From Aurelia coerulea (Eukaryota; Cnidaria; Scyphozoa; Semaeostomeae; Ulmaridae): 64,000 nucleotides of DNA. The stretch covers positions 33,550,663-33,614,662 of the forward strand of contig CM076943.1 in assembly GCA_039566865.1 (NCBI GenBank), written 5' to 3'. Under the pieces are notes generated by a model, which was given only the letters and a program-made list of their open reading frames with translations, searched no databases and was not told the origin of the DNA. The stretch's first letter is position 1; each line of letters begins with the position of its first letter. Both the position numbers and the translations under genes were made by a program. Positions 37,746 to 50,400 of the stretch are shown here, piece after piece.

Positions 37746-38525
37746 CCGGGTGTCTCAGAAAAAAGTACCCCCTTTCGACTGAAAATAGGAACCAAGCAAA
37801 AAGATATCATTGCTCCCCGACTTCACAGCTAAATTTATCAATGTTCAACATAGATGCACGTACCTTGCATTTAGAAATCGTCCACCAAACACCGGAGATA
37901 CAGGTTCGCAAAGTCAAAATTTACGGTGCACACAAAACCAGAGGTTTTGAAAAAGGGCCTAGTCATGATTTGTATCATGGACATTTTCCAAAGTACCTGT
38001 ATACTTTAAGTTTCCGTGTTTTACTTTTGAAAAGAATAAAAGATGCATGGACATGGCGCTGATTAAAAAAATATAGTAAAAATGTGGTAAGAGTGCCACA
38101 TCTCCAAAATAAGCGTGCATGTGCTCCTTTCCTCTTCTTAAATACAAAACACTTGGGATCGAATGCAATGCAAGGAATGTTTCCTCAAAAGAAAAGTCAC
38201 TTCAAGAACAATTGAAGTAATTCAAGGTATAAATCTTTTCTAAAATAAAAAATAAAGGTCAACGTCGAAAATTCGTTTGCAAAATGCCTGTTTGTTGTCA
38301 AATTATGGCTAGGCCATTTCTCAAAACCTCTGGTTTCAGGTGCACTCCAAATTTTGACCTTGAGAACTCATATCTCCGGTGTTTGGTGGTCGATTTCCAA
38401 ATGCAAGGTATGTGCATTTAAGTTGAAGACCAACAAATGTAGCCATGAATTCAAAAAGTCCCGAAATATTATCGTTTTGTTGCCTTGTTGAGTCAAAAGG
38501 GGGTACTTTTTTTTGAGACACCCGG
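37746..38525 (+). mobile_element. 780-bp MITE-like element, complete copy 4
   Basis: Same ends and length, with TA on both sides (37744-37745 and 38526-38527). It carries TTTAGAAATCG, shared with the truncated copy 2, and CCAAAGTACC, shared with copy 3. The mixture of shared variants among the four copies is what exchange between tandem copies would give. It has no coding capacity. Confidence 0.9.
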
Positions 38526-40640
38526 TAGAGTTTTGAGCTCATCTTTCTTTAAAACTTTAGTTCTGCCAGCTACTTCTTTTATAGCACTACTTTAGTGCTG
38601 CAGCAACCATTCTTGGAAACATTACTATCGACATTAGGTCTTTCTTTAGTCTAATTTTAGCTTTACTGCATCAACAAACATCGGTTAATTAAATGTTTAT
38701 TTTTACAAAGAAAACAAAATATAAACACAAAAAAGTGTGGATTAACTAACTTTATTAGCTAAAATTCGTATTATAAAGAGCTTTGAGCTCAATATTCTTT
38801 AAAACTTTAGCTCTAACTGCTACTTCTTTTATAGCACTACATTAGTGCTGCAGCAACCATTCTTGGAAACATTACTATCAACATTAGGTCTTATTCTAGC
38901 TTTACTGCATCAACAAACACTGACTATTTAAATGTTTATTTCCTCAAAGAAAACAAAATGTAAACACAAAAAATGTGGATTAACACACTTTATTAGCTAA
39001 AATTCGTATTATAAAGAGTTTTGAGCTCATGATTCTTTAAAACTTTATTTCTAACAGCTACTTCTTTTATAGCACTATATTAGTGCTGTAGCAACCATTC
39101 TTGGAAACATTATTATAGACATTAGTTCTTTCTTTAGTCTAATTTTAGCTTTACTGCATCAACAAACATCGGTTAATTAAATGTTCATTTTCTCAAAGAA
39201 AACAAAATATAAAAACAAAAAGTGTGGATTAACGCACTTTACTAGCTAAAACTCGTATTATAAAGAGATTTGAGCTCATCTTTCTTTAAAACTTTAGTTC
39301 TGCCAGCTAGTTCTTTTATAGCACTATATTAGTGCTGAAGCAACCATTCTTGGAAACATTACTATAGACATTATTTCTTTCTTTAGTCTAATGTTAGCTT
39401 TACTGCATCAACAAACATCGGTTAATTAAATGTTTATTTTTACAAAGAAAACAAAATATAAAAACAAAAAGTGTGGATTAACACACTTTATTAGCTAGAA
39501 TTCGTATTATAAAGAGTTTTGAGTTCATGTTTCTTTAAAACTTTAGTTCCGCCAGCTATTTCTTTTATAGTACTATACTAGTGCTGTAGCAACCATTCTG
39601 GGAAACATTACTATAGAAATTAGGTCTTATTTTAGCTTTACTGCATCAACAAACATTGACTAATTAAATGTTTATTTTTTCAAAGAAAACAAAATGTAAA
39701 TACAAAAAAGTGTGGATTAACGCACTTTACTAGCTAAAATTCGTATTATAAAGAGTTTTGAGCTCATGATTCTTTAAAACTTTATTTCTAACAGCTACTT
39801 CTTTTATAGCACTATATTAGTGCTGCAGCAACCACTCTTTGAAACATTACTATAGACATTAGTTCTTTTTTAAGTCTAATTTTAGTTTTACTGCATCAAC
39901 AAACATCGGTTAATTAAATGTTTACATTTTCAAAGAAAACAAAATATAAACACAAAAAAGTGTGGATTAACGCACTTTACTAGCTAAAATTCGTATTATA
40001 AAGAGATTTGAGCTCATCTTTCTTTAAAACTTTAGTTCTGCCAGCTACTTCTTTTATAGCACTATATTAGTGCTGAAGCAACCATTCTTGGAAACATTAC
40101 TATAGACATTATTTCTTTCTTTAGTCTAATTTTAGCTTTACTGCATCAACAAACATCGGTTAATTAAATGTTTATTTTTACAAAGAAAACAAAATATAAA
40201 AACAAAAAGTGTGGATTAACACACTTTATTAGCTAGAATTCGTATTATAAAGAGTTTTGAGTTCATGTTTCTTTAAAACTTTAGTTCCGCCAGCTATTTC
40301 TTTTATAGTACTATACTAGTGCTGTAGCAACCATTCTTGGAAACATTACTATAGAAATTAGGTCTTATTTTAGCTTTACTGCATCAACAAACATTGACTA
40401 ATTAAATGTTTATTTTTACAAAGAAAACAAAATATAAACACAAAAAAGTGTGGATTAACGAACTTTATTAGCTAAAATTCGTATTATAAAAAGTTTTGAG
40501 CTCAATATTCTTTAAAACTTTAATTCTAACAGCTACTTCTTTTATAGCACTGTATTAGTGCTGCAGCAACCATTCTTCGAAACATTGCTATTAACATTAT
40601 TTCTTTAGTCTAATTTTAGCTTTACTGCATCAACAAACAT
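38526..40640 (+). repeat. Satellite after MITE copy 4
   Basis: The first 700 bp belong to the 2,245-bp repeat. From about 38,915 the stretch matches 50,420-51,660: both have ACACTGACTATTTAAATG, ATTAGTTCTTTTTTAAG with TTTTAGTTTTACTGC, ACCATTCTGGGAAAC and AACGAACTTTATTAGC with AAAAAGTTTTGAG. There is no MITE at the corresponding place in the second copy. No gene is seen. Confidence 0.82.
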
Positions 40641-43600
40641 CGGTTAATTAAATGTTTATTTTTACAAAGAAAACAAAATATAAACACAAAAAAGTGTGGA
40701 TTAACGCACTTTATGAGCTAAAATTTGTATTATAAAGAGGTTTGAGCTCATATTTCTTTAAAACTTTAGTTCTGCCAGCTACTTCTTTTATAGCACTATA
40801 TTAGTGCTGCAGCAAATATTCTTGGATACATTACTATAGACATTATTTCTTTCTTTAATCTAAATTCAGCTTTACTGCATCAACAAACATCGGTTAATTA
40901 AATGTTAATTTTCTCAAAGAAAACAAAATATAAAAACAAAATGTGTGGATTAACACACTTTATTAGCTAAAATTCGTATTATAAAGAGTTTTGAGCTCAT
41001 CTTTCTTTAAAACTTTAGTTCCGCCAGCTATTTCTTTTATAGTACTATACTAGTGCTGTAGCAACCTTTCTTGGAAACATTACTATAGACATTAGGTCTT
41101 ACTTTAGCTTTACTGCATCAACAAACTTTGACTAATTAAATGTTTATTTTCTCAAAGAAAACAAAATATAAACACAAAAAGTGTGGATTAACACACTTTA
41201 TTAGCTAAAATTCGTATTATAAAGAGTTTTGAGCTCATGATTCTTTAAAACTTTAGTTCTAACAGCTACTTCTTTTATAGCACTATATTAGTGCTGCAGC
41301 AAATATTCTTTGAAACATTACTATAGACATTATTTCTTTCTTTAATCTAAATTCAGCTTTACTGCATCAACAAACATCGGTTAATTAAATATTTATTATC
41401 TCAAAGAAAACAAAATATAAAAACAAAATGTGTGGATTAACACACTTTATTAGCTAGAATTCGTATTATAAAGAGTTTTGAGTTCATGTTTCTTTAAAAC
41501 TTTAGTTCTAACAGCTACTTCTTTTATAGTACTATACTAGTGCTGTAGCAACCATTCTTGGAAACATTACTATAGACATTAGTTCTTTTTTAAGTCTAAT
41601 TTTAGCTTTACTGCATCAACAAACATCGGTTAATTAAATGTTTACATTTTCAAAGAAAACAAAATATAAACACAAAAATTACGGATTAACACACTTTATT
41701 AGCTAGAATTCGTATTATAAAGAGTTTTGAGCTCATCTTTCTTTGAAATTTTAGTTCTGCCAGCTACTTCTTTTATAGCACTATAATAGTACTACAACAA
41801 CCATTCTTCGAAACATTGCTATAGACATTATTTCTTTAGTCTAATTTTAGCTTTACTGCATCAACAAACATCGGTTAATTAAATGTTTATTTTTACAAAG
41901 AAAACAAAATATAAACACAAAAAAGTGTGGATTAACGCACTTTATTAGCTAAAATTCGTATTATAAAGAGTTTTGAGCTCAATATTCTTTAAAACTTTAA
42001 TTCTAACAGCTACTTCTTTTATAGCACTATATTAGTGCTGCAGCAACCATTCTTCGAAACATTGCTATAGACATTATTTCTTTAGTCTAATTTTAGCTTT
42101 ACTGCATCAACAAACATCGGTTAATTAAATGTTTATTTTTACAAAGAAAACAAAATATAAACACAAAAAAGTGTGGATTAACGCACTTTATGAGCTAAAA
42201 TTTGTATTATAAAGAGGTTTGAGCTCATATTTCTTTAAAACTTTACTTCTGCCAGCTACTTCTTTTATAGCACTATATTAGTGCTGCAGCAAATATTCTT
42301 GGAAACATTACTATAGACATTAGGTCTTATTTTAGCTTTACTGCATCAACAAACATCGGTTAATTAAATGTTTATTTTCTCAAAGAAAACAAAATATAAA
42401 AACAAAATGTGTGGATTAACACACTTTAATAGCTAAAATTCGTATTATAAAGAGTTTTGAGCTCATCTTTCTTTAAAACTTTAGTTCTGCCAGCTATTTC
42501 TTTTATACTACTATACTAGTGCTGTAGCAACCATTCTTGGAAACATTACTATAGACATTAGGTCTTATTTTAGCTTTACTGCATCAACAAACTTTGACTA
42601 ATTAAATGTTTATTTTCTCAAAGAAAACAAAATATAAACACAAAAAGTGTGGATTAACACACTTTATTAGCTAAAATTCGTATTATAAAGAGTTTTGAGC
42701 TCATGATTCTTTAAAACTTTAGTTCTAACAGCTACTTCTTTTATAGCACTATATTAGTGCTGCAGCAACCATTCTTCGAAACATTGCTATAGACATTATT
42801 TCTTTAGTCTAATTTTAGCTTTACTGCATCAACAAACATCGGTTAATTAAATGTTTATTTTCCCAAAAAAAACAAAATATAAACACAAAAAAGTGTGGAT
42901 TAACGCACTTTATTAGCTAGAATTCGTATTATAAAGAGTTTTGAGTTCATGTTTCTTTAAAACTTTAGTTCTAACAGCTACTTCTTTTATAGTACTATAC
43001 TAGTGCTGTAGCAACCATTCTTGGAAACATTACTATAGACATTAGGTCTTACTTTAGCTTTACTGCATCAACAAATTTTGACTAATTAAATGTTTATTTT
43101 CTCAAAGAAAACAAAATATAAACACAAAAAGTGTGGATTAACACACTTTATTAGCTAAAATTCGTATTATAAAGAGTTTTGAGCTCATGATTCTTTAAAA
43201 CTTTAGTTCTAACAGCTACTTCTTTTATAGCACTATATTAGTGCTGCAGCAAATATTCTTTGAAACATTACTATAGACATTATTTCTTTCTTTAATCTAA
43301 ATTCAGCTTTACTGCATCAACAAACATCGGTTAATTAAATATTTATTATCTCAAAGAAAACAAAATATAAAAACAAAATGTGTGGATTAACACACTTTAT
43401 TAGCTAGAATTCGTATTATAAAGAGTTTTGAGTTCATGTTTCTTTAAAACTTTAGTTCTAACAGCTACTTCTTTTATAGTACTATACTAGTGCTGTAGCA
43501 ACCATTCTTGGAAACATTACTATAGACATTAGTTCTTTTTTAAGTCTAATTTTAGCTTTACTGCATCAACAAACATCGGTTAATTAAATGTTTACATTTT

Positions 43601-46600
43601 CAAAGAAAACAAAATATAAACACAAAAATTACGGATTAACACACTTTATTAGCTAGAATTCGTATTATAAAGAGTTTTGAGCTCATCTTTCTTTGAAATT
43701 TTAGTTCTGCCAGCTACTTCTTTTATAGCACTATAATAGTACTACAACAACCATTCTTCGAAACATTGCTATAGACATTATTTCTTTAGTCTAATTTTAG
43801 CTTTACTGCATCAACAAACATCGGTTAATTAAATGTTTATTTTTACAAAGAAAACAAAATATAAACACAAAAAAGTGTGGATTAACGCACTTTATTAGCT
43901 AAAATTCGTATTATAAAGAGTTTTGAGCTCAATATTCTTTAAAACTTTAATTCTAACAGCTACTTCTTTTATAGCACTATATTAGTGCTGCAGCAACCAT
44001 TCTTCGAAACATTGCTATAGACATTATTTCTTTAGTCTAATTTTAGCTTTACTGCATCAACAAACATCGGTTAATTAAATGTTTATTTTTACAAAGAAAA
44101 CAAAATATAAACACAAAAAAGTGTGGATTAACGCACTTTATGAGCTAAAATTTGTATTATAAAGAGGTTTGAGCTCATATTTCTTTAAAACTTTACTTCT
44201 GCCAGCTACTTCTTTTATAGCACTATATTAGTGCTGCAGCAAATATTCTTGGAAACATTACTATAGACATTAGGTCTTATTTTAGCTTTACTGCATCAAC
44301 AAACATCGGTTAATTAAATGTTTATTTTCTCAAAGAAAACAAAATATAAAAACAAAATGTGTGGATTAACACACTTTAATAGCTAAAATTCGTATTATAA
44401 AGAGTTTTGAGCTCATCTTTCTTTAAAACTTTAGTTCTGCCAGCTATTTCTTTTATACTACTATACTAGTGCTGTAGCAACCATTCTTGGAAACATTACT
44501 ATAGACATTAGGTCTTATTTTAGCTTTACTGCATCAACAAACTTTGACTAATTAAATGTTTATTTTCTCAAAGAAAACAAAATATAAACACAAAAAGTGT
44601 GGATTAACACACTTTATTAGCTAAAATTCGTATTATAAAGAGTTTTGAGCTCATGATTCTTTAAAACTTTAGTTCTAACAGCTACTTCTTTTATAGCACT
44701 ATATTAGTGCTGCAGCAACCATTCTTCGAAACATTGCTATAGACATTATTTCTTTAGTCTAATTTTAGCTTTACTGCATCAACAAACATCGGTTAATTAA
44801 ATGTTTATTTTTCCAAAAAAAACAAAATATAAACACAAAAAAGTGTGGATTAACGCACTTTATGAGCTAAAATTTGTATTATAAAGAGGTTTGAGCTCAT
44901 ATTTCTTTAAAACTTTAGTTCTGCCAGCTACTTCTTTTATAGCACTATATTAGTGCTGCAGCAAATATTCTTGGATACATTACTATAGACATTATTTCTT
45001 TCTTTAATCTAAATTCAGCTTTACTGCATCAACAAACATCGGTTAATTAAATGTTAATTTTCTCAAAGAAAACAAAATAGAAAAACAAAATGTGTGGATT
45101 AACACACTTTATTAGCTAAAATTCGTATTATAAAGAGTTTTGAGCTCATCTTTCTTTAAAACTTTAGTTCCGCCAGCTATTTCTTTTATAGTACTATACT
45201 AGTGCTGTAGCAACCATTCTTGGAAACATTACTATAGACATTAGGTCTTACTTTAGCTTTACTGCATCAACAAACTTTGACTAATTAAATGTTTATTTTC
45301 TCAAAGAAAACAAAATATAAACACAAAAAGTGTGGATTAACACACTTTATTAGCTAAAATTCATATTATAAAGAGTTTTGAGCTCATGATTCTTTAAAAC
45401 TTTAGTTCTAACAGCTACTTCTTTTATAGCACTATATTAGTGCTGCAGCAAATATTCTTTGAAACATTACTATAGACATTATTTCTTTCTTTAATCTAAA
45501 TTCAGCTTTACTGCATCAACAAACATCGGTTAATTAAATATTTATTATCTCAAAGAAAACAAAATATAAAAACAAAATGTGTGGATTAACACACTTTATT
45601 AGCTAGAATTCGTATTATAAAGAGTTTTGAGTTCATGTTTCTTTAAAACTTTAGTTCTAACAGCTACTTCTTTTATAGTACTATACTAGTGCTGTAGCAA
45701 CCATTCTTGGAAACATTACTATAGACATTAGTTCTTTTTTAAGTCTAATTTTAGCTTTACTGCATCAACAAACATCGGTTAATTAAATGTTTACATTTTC
45801 AAAGAAAACAAAATATAAACACAAAAATTACGGATTAACACACTTTATTAGCTAGAATTCGTATTATAAAGAGTTTTGAGCTCATCTTTCTTTGAAATTT
45901 TAGTTCTGCCAGCTACTTCTTTTATAGCACTATAATAGTACTACAACAACCATTCTTCGAAACATTGCTATAGACATTATTTCTTTAGTCTAATTTTAGC
46001 TTTACTGCATCAACAAACATCGGTTAATTAAATGTTTATTTTTACAAAGAAAACAAAATATAAACACAAAAAAGTGTGGATTAACGCACTTTATTAGCTA
46101 AAATTCGTATTATAAAGAGTTTTGAGCTCAATATTCTTTAAAACTTTAATTCTAACAGCTACTTCTTTTATAGCACTATATTAGTGCTGCAGCAACCATT
46201 CTTCGAAACATTGTTATAGACATTATTTCTTTAGTCTAATTTTAGCTTTACTGCATCAACAAACATCGGTTAATTAAATGTTTATTTTTACAAAGAAAAC
46301 AAAATATAAACACAAAAAAGTGTGGATTAACGCACTTTATGAGCTAAAATTTGTATTATAAAGAGGTTTGAGCTCATATTTCTTTAAAACTTTAGTTCTG
46401 CCAGCTACTTCTTTTATAGCACTATATTAGTGCTGCAGCAAATATTCTTGGAAACATTACTATAGACATTAGGTCTTATTTTAGCTATACTGCATCAACA
46501 AACATCGGTTAATTAAATGTTTATTTTCTCAAAGAAAACAAAATATAAAAACAAAATGTGTGGATTAACACACTTTAATAGCTAAAATTCGTATTATAAA

Positions 46601-48715
46601 GAGTTTTGAGCTCATCTTTCTTTAAAACTTTAGTTCTGCCAGCTATTTCTTTTATAGTACTATACTAGTGCTGTAGCAACCATTCTTGGAAACATTACTA
46701 TAGACATTAGGTCTTATTTTAGCTTTACTGCATCAACAAACTTTGACTAATTAAATGTTTATTTTCTCAAAGAAAACAAAATATAAACACAAAAAGTGTG
46801 GATTAACACACTTTATTAGCTAAAATTCGTATTATAAAGAGTTTTGAGCTCATGTTTCTTTAAAACTTTAGTTCTAACAGCTACTTCTTTTATAGCACTA
46901 TATTAGTGCTGCAGCAACCATTCTTCGAAACATTGCTATAGACATTATTTCTTTAGTCTAATTTTAGCTTTACTGCATCAACAAACATCGGTTAATTAAA
47001 TGTTTATTTTTCCAAAAAAAACAAAATATAAACACAAAAAAGTGTGGATTAACGCACTTTATGAGCTAAAATTTGTATTATAAAGAGGTTTGAGCTCATA
47101 TTTCTTTAAAACTTTAGTTCTGCCAGCTACTTCTTTTATAGCACTATATTAGTGCTGCAGCAAATATTCTTGGATACATTACTATAGACATTATTTCTTT
47201 CTTTAATCTAAATTCAGCTTTACTGCATCAACAAACATCGGTTAATTAAATGTTAATTTTCTCAAAGAAAACAAAATATAAAAACAAAATGTGTGGATTA
47301 ACACACTTTATTAGCTAAAATTCGTATTATAAAGAGTTTTGAGCTCATCTTTCTTTAAAACTTTAGTTCCGCCAGCTATGTCTTTTATAGTACTATACTA
47401 GTGCTGTAGCAACCATTCTTGGAAACATTACTATAGACATTAGGTCTTACTTTAGCTTTACTGCATCAACAAACTTTGACTAATTAAATGTTTATTTTCT
47501 CAAAGAAAACAAAATATAAACACAAAAAGTGTGGATAAACACACTTTATTAGCTAAAATTCGTATTATAAAGAGTTTTGAGCTCATGATTCTTTAAAACT
47601 TTAGTTCTAACAGCTACTTCTTTTATAGCACTATATTAGTGCTGCAGCAAATATTCTTTGAAACATTACTATAGACATTATTTCTTTCTTTAATCTAAAT
47701 TCAGCTTTACTGCATCAACAAACATCGGTTAATTAAATATTTATTATCTCAAAGAAAACAAAATATAAAAACAAAATGTGTGGATTAACACACTTTATTA
47801 GCTAGAATTCGTATTATAAAGAGTTTTGAGTTCATGTTTCTTTAAAACTTTAGTTCTAACAGCTACTTCTTTTATAGTACTATACTAGTGCTGTAGCAAC
47901 CATTCTTGGAAACATTACTATAGACATTAGTTCTTTTTTAAGTCTAATTTTAGCTTTACTGCATCAACAAACATCGGTTAATTAAATGTTTACATTTTCA
48001 AAGAAAACAAAATATAAACACAAAAATTACGGATTAACACACTTTATTAGCTAGAATTCGTATTATAAAGAGTTTTGAGCTCATCTTTCTTTGAAATTTT
48101 AGTTCTGCCAGCTACTTCTTTTATAGCACTATAATAGTACTACAACAACCATTCTTCGAAACATTGCTATAGACATTATTTCTTTAGTCTAATTTTAGCT
48201 TTACTGCATCAACAAACATCGGTTAATTAAATGTTTATTTTTACAAAGAAAACAAAATATAAACACAAAAAAGTGTGGATTAACGCACTTTATTAGCTAA
48301 AATTCGTATTATAAAGAGTTTTGAGCTCAATATTCTTTAAAACTTTAATTCTAACAGCTACTTCTTTTATAGCACTATATTAGTGCTGCAGCAACCATTC
48401 TTCGAAACATTGTTATAGACATTATTTCTTTAGTCTAATTTTAGCTTTACTGCATCAACAAACATCGGTTAATTAAATGTTTATTTTTACAAAGAAAACA
48501 AAATATAAACACAAAAAAGTGTGGATTAACGCACTTTATGAGCTAAAATTTGTATTATAAAGAGGTTTGAGCTCATATTTCTTTAAAACTTTAGTTCTGC
48601 CAGCTACTTCTTTTATAGCACTATATTAGTGCTGCAGCAAATATTCTTGGAAACATTACTATAGACATTAGGTCTTATTTTAGCTTTACTGCATCAACAA
48701 ACATCGGTTAATTAA
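40640..48715 (+). repeat. 2,199-bp nine-unit higher-order repeat array
   Basis: The marker AATTACGGATTAAC (acggatt at 41681, 43631, 45830, 48029) recurs at 1,950, 2,199 and 2,199 bp. The marker AAATATTTATTATCTC (41391, 43341, 45540, 47739) gives the same three distances, and TTGGATACATT (ggatac at 40824, 44973, 47172) agrees. The 1,950-bp interval is short by exactly 249 bp, one unit. Nearly every rare variant is shared between copies, so these units were amplified together recently. Edges are approximate and no gene is seen. Confidence 0.9.
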
Positions 48716-49330
48716 ATGTTTATTTTCTCAAAGAAAACAAAATATAAATACAAAATGTGTGGATTAACACACTTTATTAGCTAAAATTCGTATTATAAAG
48801 AGTTTTGAGCTCAATATTCTTTAAAACTTTAATTCTAACAGCTACTTCTTTTATAGCACTATATTAGTGCTGCAGCAACCATTCTTCGAAACATTGTTAT
48901 AGACATTATTTCTTTAGTCTAATTTTAGCTTTACTGCATCAACAAACATCGGTTAATTAAATGTTTATTTTTACAAAGAAAACAAAATATAAACACAAAA
49001 AAGTGTGGATTAACGCACTTTATGAGCTAAAATTTGTATTATAAAGAGGTTTGAGCTCATATTTCTTTAAAACTTTAGTTCTGCCAGCTACTTCTTTTAT
49101 AGCACTATATTAGTGCTGCAGCAAATATTCTTGGAAACATTACTATAGACATTAGGTCTTATTTTAGCTTTACTGCATCAACAAACTTTGACTAATTAAA
49201 TGTTTATTTTCTCAAAGAAAACAAAATATAAACACAAAAAAGTGTGGATTAACGCACTTTATGAGCTAAAATTTGTATTATAAAGAGGTTTGAGCTCATA
49301 TTTCTTTAAAACTTTAGTTCTGCCAGCTAC
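48716..49330 (+). repeat. Satellite transition after the nine-unit array
   Basis: Two- to three-unit pieces of the preceding repeat recur here in a new order (the CAATATTC unit followed by the AAGAGGTTTGAG unit), indicating recombination at the array edge. No gene is seen. Confidence 0.7.
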
Positions 49331-50400
49331 TTCTTTTATAGCACTATATTAGTGCTGCAGCAACCATTCTTGGAAACATTACTATAGACATTAGTTCTTT
49401 CTTTAGTCTAATTTTAGCTTTACTGCATCAACAAACATCGGTTAATTAATTGTTTTTTTTTTCAAAGAAAACAAAATATAAACACAAAAAAGTATGAATT
49501 AACGCACTTTATGAGCTAAAATTTGTATTATAAATAGGTTTGAGCTCATATTTCTTTAAAACTTTAGTTCTGCCAGCTAGTTCTATTATAGCACTATATT
49601 AGTGCTGCAGCAAATATTCTTGGAAACATTACTATAGACATTATTTCTTTCTTTAATCTAAATTCAGCTTTAACGCATCAACAAACATCGGTTAATTAAA
49701 TGTTTATTTTCTCAAAGAAAACAAAATATAAACACAAAAATTGTAGATTAACGCATTTATTAGCTAAAACTCGTATTATAAAGAGTTTTGAGCTCATCTT
49801 TCTTTAAAACTTTAGTTCTGCCAGCTACTTCTTTTATAGCACCATACTAGTGCTGCAGCAACCATTCTTGGAAACATTACTATAGACATTAGTTCTTTCT
49901 TTAGTCTAATTTTAGCTTTACTGCATCAACAAACATCGGTTAATTAAATGTTTATTTTTTCAAAGAAAACAAAATATAAACACAAAAAAGTGTGGATTAA
50001 CGCACTTTATGAGCTAAAATTTGTATTATAAAGATGTTTGAAATCATATTTCTTTAAAACTTTAGATCTGCCAGCTACTTCTTTTATAGCACTATATTAG
50101 TGCTGCAGCAAATATTCTTGGAAAAATTACTATAGACATTTTTTCTATCTTTAATCTAAATTCAGCTTTACTGCATCAACAAACATCGGTTAATTAAATG
50201 TTTATTTTCTCAAAGAAAACAAAATATAAACACAAAAAGTGTAGATTAACGCATTTATTAGCAAAAACTCGTATTATAAAGAGTTTTGAGCTCATCTTTC
50301 TTTAAAACTTTAGTTCTGCCAGCTACTTCTTTTATAGCACTATACTATTGCTGCAGCAACCATTCTTGGAAACATTACTATAGACATTAGGTCTTATTTT
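49330..50400 (+). repeat. Duplicated satellite segment, copy 1 (5,759-bp offset)
   Basis: The rare variant GCTAGTTCTATTATA occurs at 49577 and again 5,759 bp later, in the same series of units: T-run, AATAGGTTTGAG, AATTGTAG, TTTGAAATCAT, CAAAAACTCG. The partner is about 55,089-56,159. Confidence 0.8.

Larger units (their letters stand above)
34800..39225 (+). repeat. 2,245-bp higher-order repeat containing the MITE (two copies)
   Basis: MITE copies 3 and 4 start 2,245 bp apart, and the satellite on both sides repeats at the same offset: the CACCATACT hairpin, the GTGCCGCAG unit, the ATTGATAATTTAAATG unit, the ACTATCGACATT (here once ACTATCAACATT) unit and the AAATGTTCATTTTC unit. The repeat is one MITE plus six satellite units. 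It shows that the element is now amplified as part of the satellite. Edges are approximate. Confidence 0.87.
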
